The notes under the pieces were generated by a model that was given only the letters and a program-made list of their open reading frames with translations, ran no database searches and was not told the DNA's origin. Below, in pieces: positions 43,886 to 51,504 of a stretch of 64,000 bases of DNA. Positions within the stretch are counted from its first letter, which is position 1; every line of letters begins with the position of its first letter. This DNA is from Candidatus Avichristensenella intestinipullorum. GTDB lineage: Bacteria; Bacillota; Clostridia; Christensenellales; Aristaeellaceae. Position numbers and translations under genes: made by a program. The stretch lies in assembly GCA_018713305.1 (NCBI GenBank), contig DVFI01000099.1:27516-91515 (forward strand), in the 5' to 3' direction.

Positions 43886-43906
43886 CACGGAATCCCGGTT
43901 TGTCAA
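43879..43906 (-). promoter_or_regulatory. Promoter of the Crp/Fnr-ABC operon
   Basis: On the minus strand TTGACA (43906-43901), 16-base spacer, TATACT (43884-43879). The ATG begins 8 bases after the -10, so the transcript should start at or within a base of the start codon. Confidence 0.8.
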
Positions 43907-44003
43907 ACCGGATTTTTATACCCAATAGTTCGCCTGTCCGAGGGCCGCGGGGCGCGGCCGCCAGGCGGGCGTGTGGGAACACGAAACCTTCTGCCTGCGG
44001 GCA

Positions 44004-44033
44004 TTGCCGAAAGCGCCCGGTTTGCGGTATACT
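44004..44033 (+). promoter_or_regulatory. Promoter of the nitroreductase gene
   Basis: TTGCCG (44004-44009), 18-base spacer, TATACT (44028-44033), 23 bases before the ATG. Confidence 0.55.
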
Positions 44034-44056
44034 GCCCTGGAGAGGAGGCCGAATAC

Positions 44057-44593
44057 ATGTCGGACTTTTTTGAGCTGATTGCCCGTCGGGAAAGCTGCCG
44101 GAGCTATGCCGCCACCCCGGTAGAGGAGGAAAAACTGCTGCGCTGCCTGGATGCCGCGCGCCTGGCGCCCTCGGCCTGCAACGGCCAGCCGTGGTCGTTC
44201 CTGGCCGTGCGCACGCCCACGCTGGCCGCGCAGCTGGCCGCCTGCACCCAGAGCGCGGGCATGAACCGCTTTACGTCGGCTTGTCCCTGTTTTGTGGTGC
44301 TGGTGGAAGAAAAGGACAGCCTTACCGCCCGGGCGGGCGCAAGGCTGAAAAAACAGGATTTTGTATCGCTGGATTTGGGGCTGGCGGCCGCCCAGTTCTG
44401 TCTGGCCGCCACCGCGCAGGGGCTTTCCACCTGCATGCTGGGCTGGTTTGACGAGGACCGGGTCCGCGCGCTGCTGGACATTCCCGGAGACAGGCGCGTG
44501 CGGCTTATCATATGCCTGGGCTACGCCGCCGAAACCGGCGCGCCCCGCCCGAAAAACCGCAAACCGCTGGACGCCGTCGTCACCCTTCGCTGA
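44057..44593 (+). CDS. Nitroreductase-family FMN protein
   Basis: 178 residues. The N-terminal FELIARRESCRSY and LDAARLAPSACNGQPWSF are the FMN-binding signatures of the nitroreductase family, with the later LDLGLAAAQFCLAATAQGLSTCMLGWF and LIICLGYA. It is a probable NAD(P)H-dependent flavin oxidoreductase; the physiological acceptor is unknown. The start ATG 44057 follows AGAGGAGG. The frame runs open for 500 bases upstream as an antisense shadow of the regulator. Its 3' end overlaps the convergent rsmA by 14 bases. Confidence 0.92.
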   Translation: MSDFFELIARRESCRSYAATPVEEEKLLRCLDAARLAPSACNGQPWSFLAVRTPTLAAQLAACTQSAGMNRFTSACPCFVVLVEEKDSLTARAGARLKKQDFVSLDLGLAAAQFCLAATAQGLSTCMLGWFDEDRVRALLDIPGDRRVRLIICLGYAAETGAPRPKNRKPLDAVVTLR

Positions 44594-45389
44594 GCGCATC
44601 CGCCAGGCGCGCGAATTGTTCCAGGCTCGCCTGCTCGGCCCGCGCGTCCGGCCGGACGCCGGCGCTTTCCAGCGCGGCCTGCGCCGTCGGACGGGAGAGG
44701 GAAAAACCGGCCATCACGTTGTTCAGCAGCGTTTTGCGCCGCATGGCAAACGACGCGCGAATCGTTCGCCGGAGCATGGCCTCGTCGCGGACGGCGACCG
44801 GCGGCGCCTCGCGGGGCGCCAGCAGCATGAAGCTGGAATCGACCCTGGGCCGCGGCGTAAAGTACGACGCGTCCACGCGCAGCACCTCCCGCGCCTCGGC
44901 AAAATACTGCACCAGCAGCGAAAAAGGCCCGTAGCCCGCTTCGCCCGGCCCGGCGGTCATCTTGTCGCCCACCTCTTTTTGCACCATGATGGCCAGGCTT
45001 GCAAAGGGCAGGCGCGCGCGCAGCAGCTTTTCCACCACCGGGGTGGTAATGTTGTACGGCAGGTTGGCCGCCACCCGGCATGGAACGCCCAGCCTGGCAA
45101 CCAGCGCCGGCAAATCGGCGCGCAGGATATCCCCTTCGACGACTTCGGCGTTGGGATACAGCGCCAGCGTGGTCTCCAGCCCGTCCAGGAGGGTGCGGTC
45201 CAGCTCCACCGCGATGAGCCTGCGGCAGCGGCGCGCCAGCGCGCATGTCAGCGCGCCCCGGCCCGGGCCGATTTCCAGCACGCCGTCCTCGCGCGTCACC
45301 TGCGCCGCTTCGGCCAGCCGCTCAATCAGCGCGGGATCGGAGATAAAATTTTGCCCCATTTCTTTTTTGAAGCGAAATTTTTCTTTCAT
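44580..45389 (-). CDS. rsmA: 16S rRNA dimethyladenosine transferase
   Basis: 269 residues. KsgA/RsmA blocks: GQNFISDP (residues 12-19), SAM motif VLEIGPGRGALT and the catalytic NLPYNITTPV. It dimethylates the two adjacent adenosines in the 3'-terminal hairpin of 16S rRNA during 30S assembly. The start overlaps the tatD stop by ATGA. In most Firmicutes an rnmV (5S maturase) gene lies between tatD and rsmA; here it is missing from the operon. The 3' end overlaps the convergent nitroreductase gene. Confidence 0.97.
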   Translation of the reverse strand: MKEKFRFKKEMGQNFISDPALIERLAEAAQVTREDGVLEIGPGRGALTCALARRCRRLIAVELDRTLLDGLETTLALYPNAEVVEGDILRADLPALVARLGVPCRVAANLPYNITTPVVEKLLRARLPFASLAIMVQKEVGDKMTAGPGEAGYGPFSLLVQYFAEAREVLRVDASYFTPRPRVDSSFMLLAPREAPPVAVRDEAMLRRTIRASFAMRRKTLLNNVMAGFSLSRPTAQAALESAGVRPDARAEQASLEQFARLADALSEG

Positions 45390-46171
45390 GTGCCGGCCTC
45401 ATCCTCCGGAATGCCAAACAGCCTCATCCCGTTGCGGCGGGTGAGCGCGCACAGGGCTTCATAATCCGTCCCGCGCAGCTCCGCCACGCGCCGGGCGACA
45501 TGGGCGACGTTTCGCGGGTCGTTGCGCCGGCCGCGGACCGGCTCCGGCGCAAGATACGGGCTGTCGGTTTCCACCAGCAGGCGGTCGTCAGGCACCAGGC
45601 GCGCCACCTCCCAGAGGTTGGGCGCCTTGCGGAAGGTGACGGGCCCGGCCAGCGAAACATAAAACCCCATGTCCAGGTATATCCGGGCCTGTTCCGCGCT
45701 TCCGCTGTAGCAGTGCACCACGCCGCGGGGCAGCCGGTCCCTGCGCGCGCGCAGCAGGTCGGTTATGTCCCCGTGCGCGTCGCGGATGTGCAAAATGACG
45801 GGCTTGTCCAGCGCCGCGGCGGCCTCGAGCTGGCGGACGAACACCGCGCGCTGCACGTCCCGCGGGGACAGGTCGTAATAATAGTCCAAACCGATTTCGC
45901 CCCATGCCACGCAGCGGGCGTCCGCCATCAGCGCGGTCAGCTCCGCGTGCGCCCCGTCCGAATACGCCTTGGCGTCATGCGGATGCACGGCGGCGGCAAA
46001 ATACAGCCAGGACCGCGTATGGGCCAAAGCGCGGCAGCGGCGGCTGCTGGGCATATCCGCGCCCACGACGACGCAGGGCATGAAGCCCCGCACCGCCATG
46101 TCGTCCAGAATTGCCTCCCGGTCCGCGTCGAAGCGCTCGTCGTCCAGGTGGCAATGCGTATCAAAGAGCAT
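45386..46171 (-). CDS. tatD: TatD-family metal-dependent hydrolase/DNase
   Basis: 261 residues. N-terminal metal motif FDTHCHLDDERFD, then GEIGLDYYYD, PVILHIRDAHGD, VVHCYSGSAEQA and LVETDSPYLAPEP, the full TatD ligand set. Members act as 3'-5' exonucleases or DNases and probably in DNA repair. It starts on the base where metG ends and overlaps rsmA by ATGA. Standard metG-tatD-rsmA order for Firmicutes. Confidence 0.95.
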   Translation of the reverse strand: MLFDTHCHLDDERFDADREAILDDMAVRGFMPCVVVGADMPSSRRCRALAHTRSWLYFAAAVHPHDAKAYSDGAHAELTALMADARCVAWGEIGLDYYYDLSPRDVQRAVFVRQLEAAAALDKPVILHIRDAHGDITDLLRARRDRLPRGVVHCYSGSAEQARIYLDMGFYVSLAGPVTFRKAPNLWEVARLVPDDRLLVETDSPYLAPEPVRGRRNDPRNVAHVARRVAELRGTDYEALCALTRRNGMRLFGIPEDEAGT

Positions 46172-48144
46172 CAGGAAACCTCGCTCCCGTCGGGAATGTC
46201 GCCGTCGATGGCGAGCAGGCGGAACGTATCGTGGTCGCCCGCCGCCAGCACCATGCCCTGCGACTCGATTCCGCGCATCTTGCGCGGCGCCAGATTATAC
46301 AGCAGCACCACCTTCTTGCCCACCATTTCCTCCGGGGTATACTGGCCGGCAATGCCGGAAAGCACCGTGCGCGTCTGTGCGCCCACCTTCAGGGTCAGCT
46401 GCAGAAGCTTGTCGCTTTTTTTCACCCGTTCGCAGGCCGTCACCAAGGCCACGCGCAAGTCAAGCTTGGCAAAATCGTCAATGGTGATGGTCGGCTTGTC
46501 CGGCGCGGCCGGAGCCGTCTCTGCGGCCGGAGCGCCCTGCGCGGCCGCGTCGCCGGGCTTGCGGAGCTTCTCCGCCTCGGCCAGCGCCTCCAGCTCCTTG
46601 GGAATGTCAATGCGCGGAAAGAGCGCCTCGCCCTTCTGCACCCGCGTTCCCGGCTCCAGCGCGCCAAAGCCCTGCAAAGACGCCCAGGTCTTCAGGCCCG
46701 CGTCCGTCACGCCGATTTGCGCGAAGATGCGCTCGGGCGTGCGCGGCATGAACGGCGCAATGAGCACGGCAATCCGGCGCACGCACTCGGCCAGGTGATA
46801 CAGCACCGTGCCCAGGCGCGGGCGCTCCGCCTCGTTGCGGGCCAGCAGCCAGGGGGCGTTCAGGTCAATATAGCGGTTGCACTCGCCCACCAGCTTCCAG
46901 ATTTCCGCAAGCGCCAGCGAAAACTGCAGCGCGTCCATGTTCTGTTCCACCTGTGCCGCCAACCCTTCGGCCAGCGTGCGCAGGGCGCGGTCGGTATCCG
47001 TCGTTTCCCCGCACGCGGGCACCCGGCCGTCGAAGTATTTTTCTATCATGGCGACGGTGCGGCTGACCAGGTTGCCCAGGTCGTTGGCCAAATCCGCGTT
47101 CATGCGCGTCAACAGCGCCTCGTTGGTAAAGTTGCCGTCCGCGCCGAAGGGCATTTCGCGCATGAGGAAATAGCGAATGGCGTCGGACGTATAGCGATTG
47201 CACAGCACGACCGGGTCCACGACATTGCCCAGCGACTTGCTCATCTTCTCCCCGCCGAACACCAGCCAGCCATGACCGAAAATCTGTTTGGGAAGGGGCA
47301 GCCCCAGCGCCTTGAGCATGATGGGCCAGTAAATGGTATGGAAGCGAATGATTTCCTTGCCGACCAGGTGAATGTCGGCAGGCCAGTACTTCCGATAGAG
47401 CGCGTCGTCGTCCGACCCCCAGCCCAGCGCCGTGATATAGTTGGACAGCGCGTCAATCCAGACGTACACCACATGGCCCGGGTCAAAATCCACCGGCACG
47501 CCCCAGGTAAAGGAGGTGCGCGACACGCACAAATCCTGCAGGCCGGGCCGGAGGAAATTGGCGAGCATCTCGTTGGCGCGGGAGGGCGGCTGGATGAAAT
47601 CCGGATGCTCCTGGATGTACTGAATCAGCCAATCCTGGTACTTGCTCGTGCGGAAAAAGTAGCTTTCCTCGCGCACGCGCTCCACCGGGCGGCCGCAATC
47701 GGGGCAGAGCTTGCCCTCCTTCAGCTGCGACTGCGTCCAGTGCGCCTCGCACGGCGTGCAGTACCAGCCCTCGTACTCGCCTTTATAGATATCCCCCTGC
47801 TCATAGAGCTTGCGGAAGATTTTCTGTACCACCGCTTCATGGCGTTTGTCCGTGGTGCGGATAAAATCGCTGTATTCCACGTCCATCATCTTCCACAGGT
47901 CCTTGATGCCCGCCACGATTCTATCCACGAACTGCTTCGGCGTCACGCCCTCTTCCTGCGCGCGGCGCTCAATTTTCTGCCCGTGCTCGTCCGTGCCCGT
48001 CAAAAAGAACACGTCGTAGCCGGTCAGGCGTTTGAAGCGCGCCATGGTATCCGCCGCCACCGAGCAGTAGCTGTGCCCGATATGCAGTTTGTCCGACGGA
48101 TAGTAAATCGGCGTGGTGATGTAGAACGTGCCCTTGTCCGCCAT
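46171..48144 (-). CDS. metG: Methionyl-tRNA synthetase
   Basis: 657 residues. HIGH motif PSDKLHIGHSYC (about residue 21), zinc knuckle YCTPCEAHW...LCPDCGRPV (about 127-155), KMSKS loop EKMSKSLGN (about 303) and a C-terminal Trbp111-like tRNA-binding domain (TIDDFAKLDLRVALV, from about 550) joined by an Ala/Pro-rich linker. It charges tRNA-Met. The start follows GGGAGG. A Met-specific T-box leader with terminator and promoter lies upstream, so expression rises when uncharged tRNA-Met accumulates. First gene of the operon with tatD and rsmA. Confidence 0.98.
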   Translation of the reverse strand: MADKGTFYITTPIYYPSDKLHIGHSYCSVAADTMARFKRLTGYDVFFLTGTDEHGQKIERRAQEEGVTPKQFVDRIVAGIKDLWKMMDVEYSDFIRTTDKRHEAVVQKIFRKLYEQGDIYKGEYEGWYCTPCEAHWTQSQLKEGKLCPDCGRPVERVREESYFFRTSKYQDWLIQYIQEHPDFIQPPSRANEMLANFLRPGLQDLCVSRTSFTWGVPVDFDPGHVVYVWIDALSNYITALGWGSDDDALYRKYWPADIHLVGKEIIRFHTIYWPIMLKALGLPLPKQIFGHGWLVFGGEKMSKSLGNVVDPVVLCNRYTSDAIRYFLMREMPFGADGNFTNEALLTRMNADLANDLGNLVSRTVAMIEKYFDGRVPACGETTDTDRALRTLAEGLAAQVEQNMDALQFSLALAEIWKLVGECNRYIDLNAPWLLARNEAERPRLGTVLYHLAECVRRIAVLIAPFMPRTPERIFAQIGVTDAGLKTWASLQGFGALEPGTRVQKGEALFPRIDIPKELEALAEAEKLRKPGDAAAQGAPAAETAPAAPDKPTITIDDFAKLDLRVALVTACERVKKSDKLLQLTLKVGAQTRTVLSGIAGQYTPEEMVGKKVVLLYNLAPRKMRGIESQGMVLAAGDHDTFRLLAIDGDIPDGSEVS

Positions 48145-48164
48145 GAAACTCCTCCCTTATATTC

Positions 48165-48405
48165 CGGCAAAAAGCCCGTCCCGAACAAGGGACGGGCCTA
48201 CGCCGTTTCATACCACCCCGGTTGCTTTGCACCGCGCCATCACGCGGCCGGCCATAACGGTGCCCGCCGTCCTCCCCTTGCCCGCAGGCTCGAAAAGGCC
48301 GCTCCGGAACCATGTTCGCGCGCCGCGTACCGTCCGGCTTTCACCTGCCCCGGCTCTCTTTCGCAGCCGTTCAGCGCGCTACTCTTTCCTTCACTGCGTT
48401 TGTGG
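48165..48405 (-). ncRNA. T-box riboswitch, methionine-specific
   Basis: Reading the minus strand: a 5' stem I with AGTGAAGGAAAGAGTAGCG (48395-48377), apical AGAGAGCCGG...GGTGAAAGCCGG (48359-48335), then the specifier ATG at 48313-48311 preceded by GAAC. The T-box core GGGGTGGTATGAAACGGCG follows at 48219-48201, and a terminator at 48199-48168. The TGGT bulge pairs with the NCCA end of tRNA having discriminator A, as in tRNA-Met. Confidence 0.9.
48168..48199 (-). terminator. Regulated terminator of the T-box leader
   Basis: GGCCCGTCCC / GGGACGGGCT stem (48198-48189 with 48182-48173), loop TTGTTC, then TTTTTGCC. It competes with the antiterminator formed by the T-box core. Confidence 0.88.
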
Positions 48406-48409
48406 CCTC

Positions 48410-48438
48410 ATTATACGGCGCGTGCCGGCCAAAGTCAA
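48410..48438 (-). promoter_or_regulatory. Promoter of the metG operon
   Basis: On the minus strand TTGACT (48438-48433), 17-base spacer, perfect TATAAT (48415-48410), just upstream of the T-box leader. Confidence 0.88.
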
Positions 48439-48495
48439 GCCATTCCCTCGCAATCGCCTCCGCCGCCCCTACGGTTTAGTTGATTTTCGCATATT

Positions 48496-48512
48496 TTAGG
48501 CAGTATCTGCCT
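48496..48512. promoter_or_regulatory. Probable operator of the XRE regulator
   Basis: Perfect inverted repeat TAGGCAG-TAT-CTGCCTA (48496-48512), with a second degraded site (CTGC...GCAG) near 48527-48544. It lies in the AT-rich stretch upstream of the XRE gene, typical of Cro/C1 autoregulation. Confidence 0.65.
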
Positions 48513-48622
48513 AGAATATTCCCTTATCTGCAATATATCAGGCAGTTTACGCATTCTCTGACTGGTGACAGATTTGCGCCACGCGCACGGAATGGTACCT
48601 TGACACAAGAGGAGGTGACGAC

Positions 48623-48970
48623 GTGTTTGCGGAGCGATTGAAACAACTGCGCAGGCAGCGCAACATATCGCAACAGATGTTGAGCATCCAATTGGGCGTC
48701 AATCAGACCACCATCAGCGGTTGGGAAATTGCCAACCGCGAACCGTCGTATGAAATGCTCGCGCGCATCGCCGATTTGTTCGGCGTATCGGCGGATTATC
48801 TCATCGGCAGGTGCGAAAGCCCCCTGGGGATGTCCCCCTCCCATACGCCCTACATCGAGGCGACCGTGCACGAACAGGCGCTGGTACGCGCCTACCGGCA
48901 CGCCTCCCGGGACACCCGCGCCGCGGTGGATGCGGTGCTGAGCGTTCCGCTGCAGCGGGGGAGCAATTGA
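48623..48970 (+). CDS. XRE-family transcriptional regulator
   Basis: 115 residues. The N-terminal Cro/C1-type HTH (residues about 4-60: LKQLRRQRNISQQMLSIQLG, VNQTTISGWEIANREPSYEM) is followed by DLFGVSADYLIGR, the usual domain end. The short C-terminal tail has no known sensor. The start is GTG 48623 after AGAGGAGGTGA. TAGGCAG-type inverted repeats upstream suggest autorepression. It is a stand-alone gene between the metG leader and a small anchored protein; the target genes are unknown. Confidence 0.9.
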   Translation: MFAERLKQLRRQRNISQQMLSIQLGVNQTTISGWEIANREPSYEMLARIADLFGVSADYLIGRCESPLGMSPSHTPYIEATVHEQALVRAYRHASRDTRAAVDAVLSVPLQRGSN

Positions 48971-48973
48971 CGC

Positions 48974-49003
48974 TTGACCGGATGCTGCGGCAACCGCTAT
49001 ACT
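48974..49003 (+). promoter_or_regulatory. Promoter of the YHxxxC-domain protein gene
   Basis: TTGACC (48974-48979), 18-base spacer, TATACT (48998-49003), 22 bases before the GTG start at 49026. Confidence 0.65.
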
Positions 49004-49025
49004 GGTACAAAGACGAGGTGTATGT

Positions 49026-49433
49026 GTGTCGCGCAGGCAGAACCGTAGCTCGCCGCGCCTGCATAGACAGCGTCCCCACGTGTTTCGCGCTTGCGGTACC
49101 GTGTTGCTGCTCGTGCTGTTTGCAGGCATAGGCGCATTATGGGGAAACACGTTGGATAACGCGGTCGTGGCGAACACGCCGGATGTCGCTTCTGCGCCCG
49201 CCCCGCAGGAAACAGCGGCCGCGGAGGAAGCGTCTGCGCCTTTGCAGGCCTCCGCCGCGCCGGGGACCGTCTGCGTGTGGGTGCCCAAGTCCGGCGCACG
49301 CTACCACCAGACGTCCGATTGCAGCGGCATGCAAAATCCCGCCCAGGTGACGCTGGAAGAAGCGCTGGCGCAAGGGTATACGCCCTGTCAGCGGTGCCAA
49401 CCGCCCGCCGAGGCGGCTCAGGCGTCCGAATAG
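49026..49433 (+). CDS. Small anchored protein with C-terminal YHxxxDC/GYxPCxxC domain
   Basis: 135 residues. A basic N terminus and one transmembrane helix (about 24-42, VLLLVLFAGIGALWG) are followed by an Ala/Glu-rich linker. The compact C-terminal domain reads ARYHQTSDCSGMQNPAQVT and GYTPCQRCQPP. The His, Cys and CxxC pattern resembles a metal-binding knuckle found at the ends of clostridial secreted nucleases and hypothetical proteins. GTG 49026 is preceded by ACGAGGTG. Exported orientation is expected; the function is unknown. Confidence 0.7.
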   Translation: MSRRQNRSSPRLHRQRPHVFRACGTVLLLVLFAGIGALWGNTLDNAVVANTPDVASAPAPQETAAAEEASAPLQASAAPGTVCVWVPKSGARYHQTSDCSGMQNPAQVTLEEALAQGYTPCQRCQPPAEAAQASE

Positions 49434-49452
49434 GAAAGGAAGGAAACCAGGG

Positions 49453-50319
49453 ATGAAGGCAAAAATCAACGCAGACCGGCTCGTCATGCAAAGCGTCATG
49501 GGCATGGTACGCCATCCGTCCATCGGCGGCAGCCCCTACCGCCTGGATACCCAGGGCCAGGCGCATCTTCTGCCCGCGACGGGCGCCATTACCTATAACG
49601 TAAAAATCGGCGATTCGGTCTTCGCCATGGAATGCGACCATGTGGAGCCGGGCGTGACGACGAAAAACCCGGATACGGGCGAAAACGCGGCGTACAATCA
49701 CCTGGCCTGCATCGGCAATACGGCTACGGTCATCTCCGGCGACGCCAAGGGCCACAAAGGCTTTGTCACGGGCAAGCACGGCGGCGTGGAGCACGTCATG
49801 ATTTATTTTCCCGCCCAGACGCTGGACCTGCTGGCCATCGGCGATCGCATTCAGGTGCGCGCGCAGGGACAGGGCATGAAAATCGAAGGCTTCGAGGATA
49901 CCGTCTCGGCCATGAACCTGGATCCGAACCTGTTTGAAAAGATGAACATTACCGTGCAGGACGGCAGGCTTCAGGTGCCCGTCGCGGCCAGAGTGCCCGC
50001 CTATCTGATGGGCTCGGGCATCGGCGCGCTGAGCGCGTACAGCGGCGACTATGACATCATGACCGCGGACAAGGCCGTGCTCAGGCAATACGGTCTGGAC
50101 AAGCTCCGCTACGGGGATATCGTGCTGCTGGAAAACTGCGATACGACCTTTGGCCGGGGATACCTGACGGGCGCGGCGACCATCGGCGTGGTGGTGCACA
50201 GCGATTGCATCCGCATGGGCCACGGCCCCGGCGTCACGTCGCTGCTGAGCGCCAAGCTGCCCGTCCTGGAAGGCGTCATCAGCGAGGGCGCCAACCTGGC
50301 GGACTATATGGGCGTATAA
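49453..50319 (+). CDS. DUF4438 family protein
   Basis: 288 residues. Matches the DUF4438 family by ATGAITYNVKIGDSVFAMECDHVEPGV (split), GFVTGKHGGVEHVMIYF, LLENCDTTFGRGYLTGA and GVVVHSDCIRMGHGPGV. Structures are known for thermophile members, but the activity is not. It looks cytosolic; several His, Asp and Cys residues in the last block could bind a metal. The start follows GGAAAGGAAGGAA. It probably shares a transcript with the small anchored protein 19 bases upstream. Confidence 0.85.
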   Translation: MKAKINADRLVMQSVMGMVRHPSIGGSPYRLDTQGQAHLLPATGAITYNVKIGDSVFAMECDHVEPGVTTKNPDTGENAAYNHLACIGNTATVISGDAKGHKGFVTGKHGGVEHVMIYFPAQTLDLLAIGDRIQVRAQGQGMKIEGFEDTVSAMNLDPNLFEKMNITVQDGRLQVPVAARVPAYLMGSGIGALSAYSGDYDIMTADKAVLRQYGLDKLRYGDIVLLENCDTTFGRGYLTGAATIGVVVHSDCIRMGHGPGVTSLLSAKLPVLEGVISEGANLADYMGV

Positions 50320-50378
50320 ACCGTCAAAACCGGCGCGCACGCCCCCGCAGGAACGGCGCGCCGGTCCGGCCCACGGCT

Positions 50379-50681
50379 TTACAGCAGGGAAGCCTTGGTC
50401 TGCGCGAATTTCTGTTTGGCCATCTGGATGTCCTGCGGCTGGGCGGGCTTGGTCTGATACCAGCCGCGCTGCTGCATCTGCTGCCAAATCTGGAACTGGT
50501 CGCAGATGGTTTCGTCCATGTTCGTGGACAGCACCTGGCGCAGGCCCTCGTTGCTGCCCTCCACCACATAGGCGCTATACTCGCCGGCGATGTGCTTGGA
50601 CGTTTCCAGCAGGTCGTCAATCATGCACCGGTCGTCCCACTGCGCGCAAGCGCGCTTGTTGTTCATCGAATTCTGGTTCAT
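50379..50681 (-). CDS. CotF-like spore coat protein
   Basis: 100 residues, CotF/ferritin-like helical family: CMIDDLLETSKHIAGEYSAYVVEGSN followed (split) by MDETICDQFQIWQQMQQRGWYQTKPA. The helix-plus-GWY ending is characteristic of clostridial coat proteins, placed in or under the spore coat. The start follows AAGGAGG. It lies 11 bases behind a second small helical gene, so the two form an operon, probably under a mother-cell sigma factor; I could not identify that promoter. Confidence 0.85.
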   Translation of the reverse strand: MNQNSMNNKRACAQWDDRCMIDDLLETSKHIAGEYSAYVVEGSNEGLRQVLSTNMDETICDQFQIWQQMQQRGWYQTKPAQPQDIQMAKQKFAQTKASLL

Positions 50682-50692
50682 GCCGCGCCTCC

Positions 50693-50890
50693 TTACTGCT
50701 GGCCGTTGAGGTAGTTAAACAGCGATTCATAGCGCTTTTTGTGGTGCGCCGCAAGCGTGTTGGCCAGCGCCTTGAGCTGCGGGTCCTGCAGGGATTCCGC
50801 ATAGGCCGCCGCCTTGTGATTGGCCATGGCCTCATGGCCGAGCTGGTCTTCGAGAATGCCCAGGTCTTTGCTCGTCAAACCGGTCTGCAT
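50693..50890 (-). CDS. Small helical protein paired with the CotF-like protein
   Basis: 65 residues, all-helical: LGILEDQLGHEAMANHKAAAY and LKALANTLAAHHKKRYESLFN. It resembles the N-terminal helical pair of CotF or ferritin-like spore proteins, carrying His and Glu residues that could bind metal. The start follows AAGGAGG at 7 bases. Co-transcription with the CotF-like gene and the shared fold type suggest a two-piece coat protein. Confidence 0.75.
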   Translation of the reverse strand: MQTGLTSKDLGILEDQLGHEAMANHKAAAYAESLQDPQLKALANTLAAHHKKRYESLFNYLNGQQ

Positions 50891-50948
50891 CGAATACCTC
50901 CTTATTGGTTTTTTACGCCGCTAGTTTGCCCCGTGGGGAGAAGGTCTT

Positions 50949-51422
50949 ATGCAGGAAAAGGAACGCGCGCTGGACAAAGCGCTGCGCGCGCTGGCGGGCA
51001 GGGCCCGCAGCGAGGGAGAAATTCTGGAAAAGCTCCGCCGCGCCGGCTTCGCGGAGGAGACCATCGCCCAGACGATGGCGCAGCTCGACCGCGCCGGCCT
51101 GCTCGACGACGAGGCGTTCGCCGGCGCCTGGGCGGCCGCCCGGGCCCGCCGCGCCGTCGGCCCGCATCGCATTGCGCATGAGCTGCGCCAAAAGGGCGTG
51201 GACGCCCAAACGGCCTCGCTGGCGCTGGAAAGCGTGGACGGGGACGAGGCCCTCGCGGCCGCTGCGGCGCTGGCCGCGCGCTATCTGCGGCGGGGCGGCG
51301 AAAACGTGGAGCGGCGGGCGCTGGCCGCCCTGCAGCGGCGCGGCTACGGCTACGACGACGCGCGGCGCGCATTGGAGAAGGCGCACGCCGAAACGCAAGA
51401 AAACGAACTGTTCCCACGTTAA
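50949..51422 (+). CDS. recX: Regulatory protein RecX
   Basis: 157 residues. Three-helix RecX repeats: RARSEGEILEKLRRAGFAEE, LLDDEAFAGAWAAARAR, GPHRIAHELRQKGVDAQ and a last RRGYGYDDARRALEK. RecX binds RecA filaments and limits their activity. The start is preceded by GGGGAGAAGG. It is divergent from the coat-protein pair. recA is not in the window. Confidence 0.92.
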   Translation: MQEKERALDKALRALAGRARSEGEILEKLRRAGFAEETIAQTMAQLDRAGLLDDEAFAGAWAAARARRAVGPHRIAHELRQKGVDAQTASLALESVDGDEALAAAAALAARYLRRGGENVERRALAALQRRGYGYDDARRALEKAHAETQENELFPR

Positions 51423-51433
51423 TTGATATAGAA

Positions 51434-51462
51434 TTGACGCCTTTGCGCAAATCTGTTACAAT
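51434..51462 (+). promoter_or_regulatory. Promoter of the lipoprotein gene
   Basis: TTGACG (51434-51439), 17-base spacer, TACAAT (51457-51462), just after recX. Confidence 0.82.
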
Positions 51463-51504
51463 AAACGAAACATATGGATTTTGCCCGCTGAAGGAGGCAT
51501 CCTC

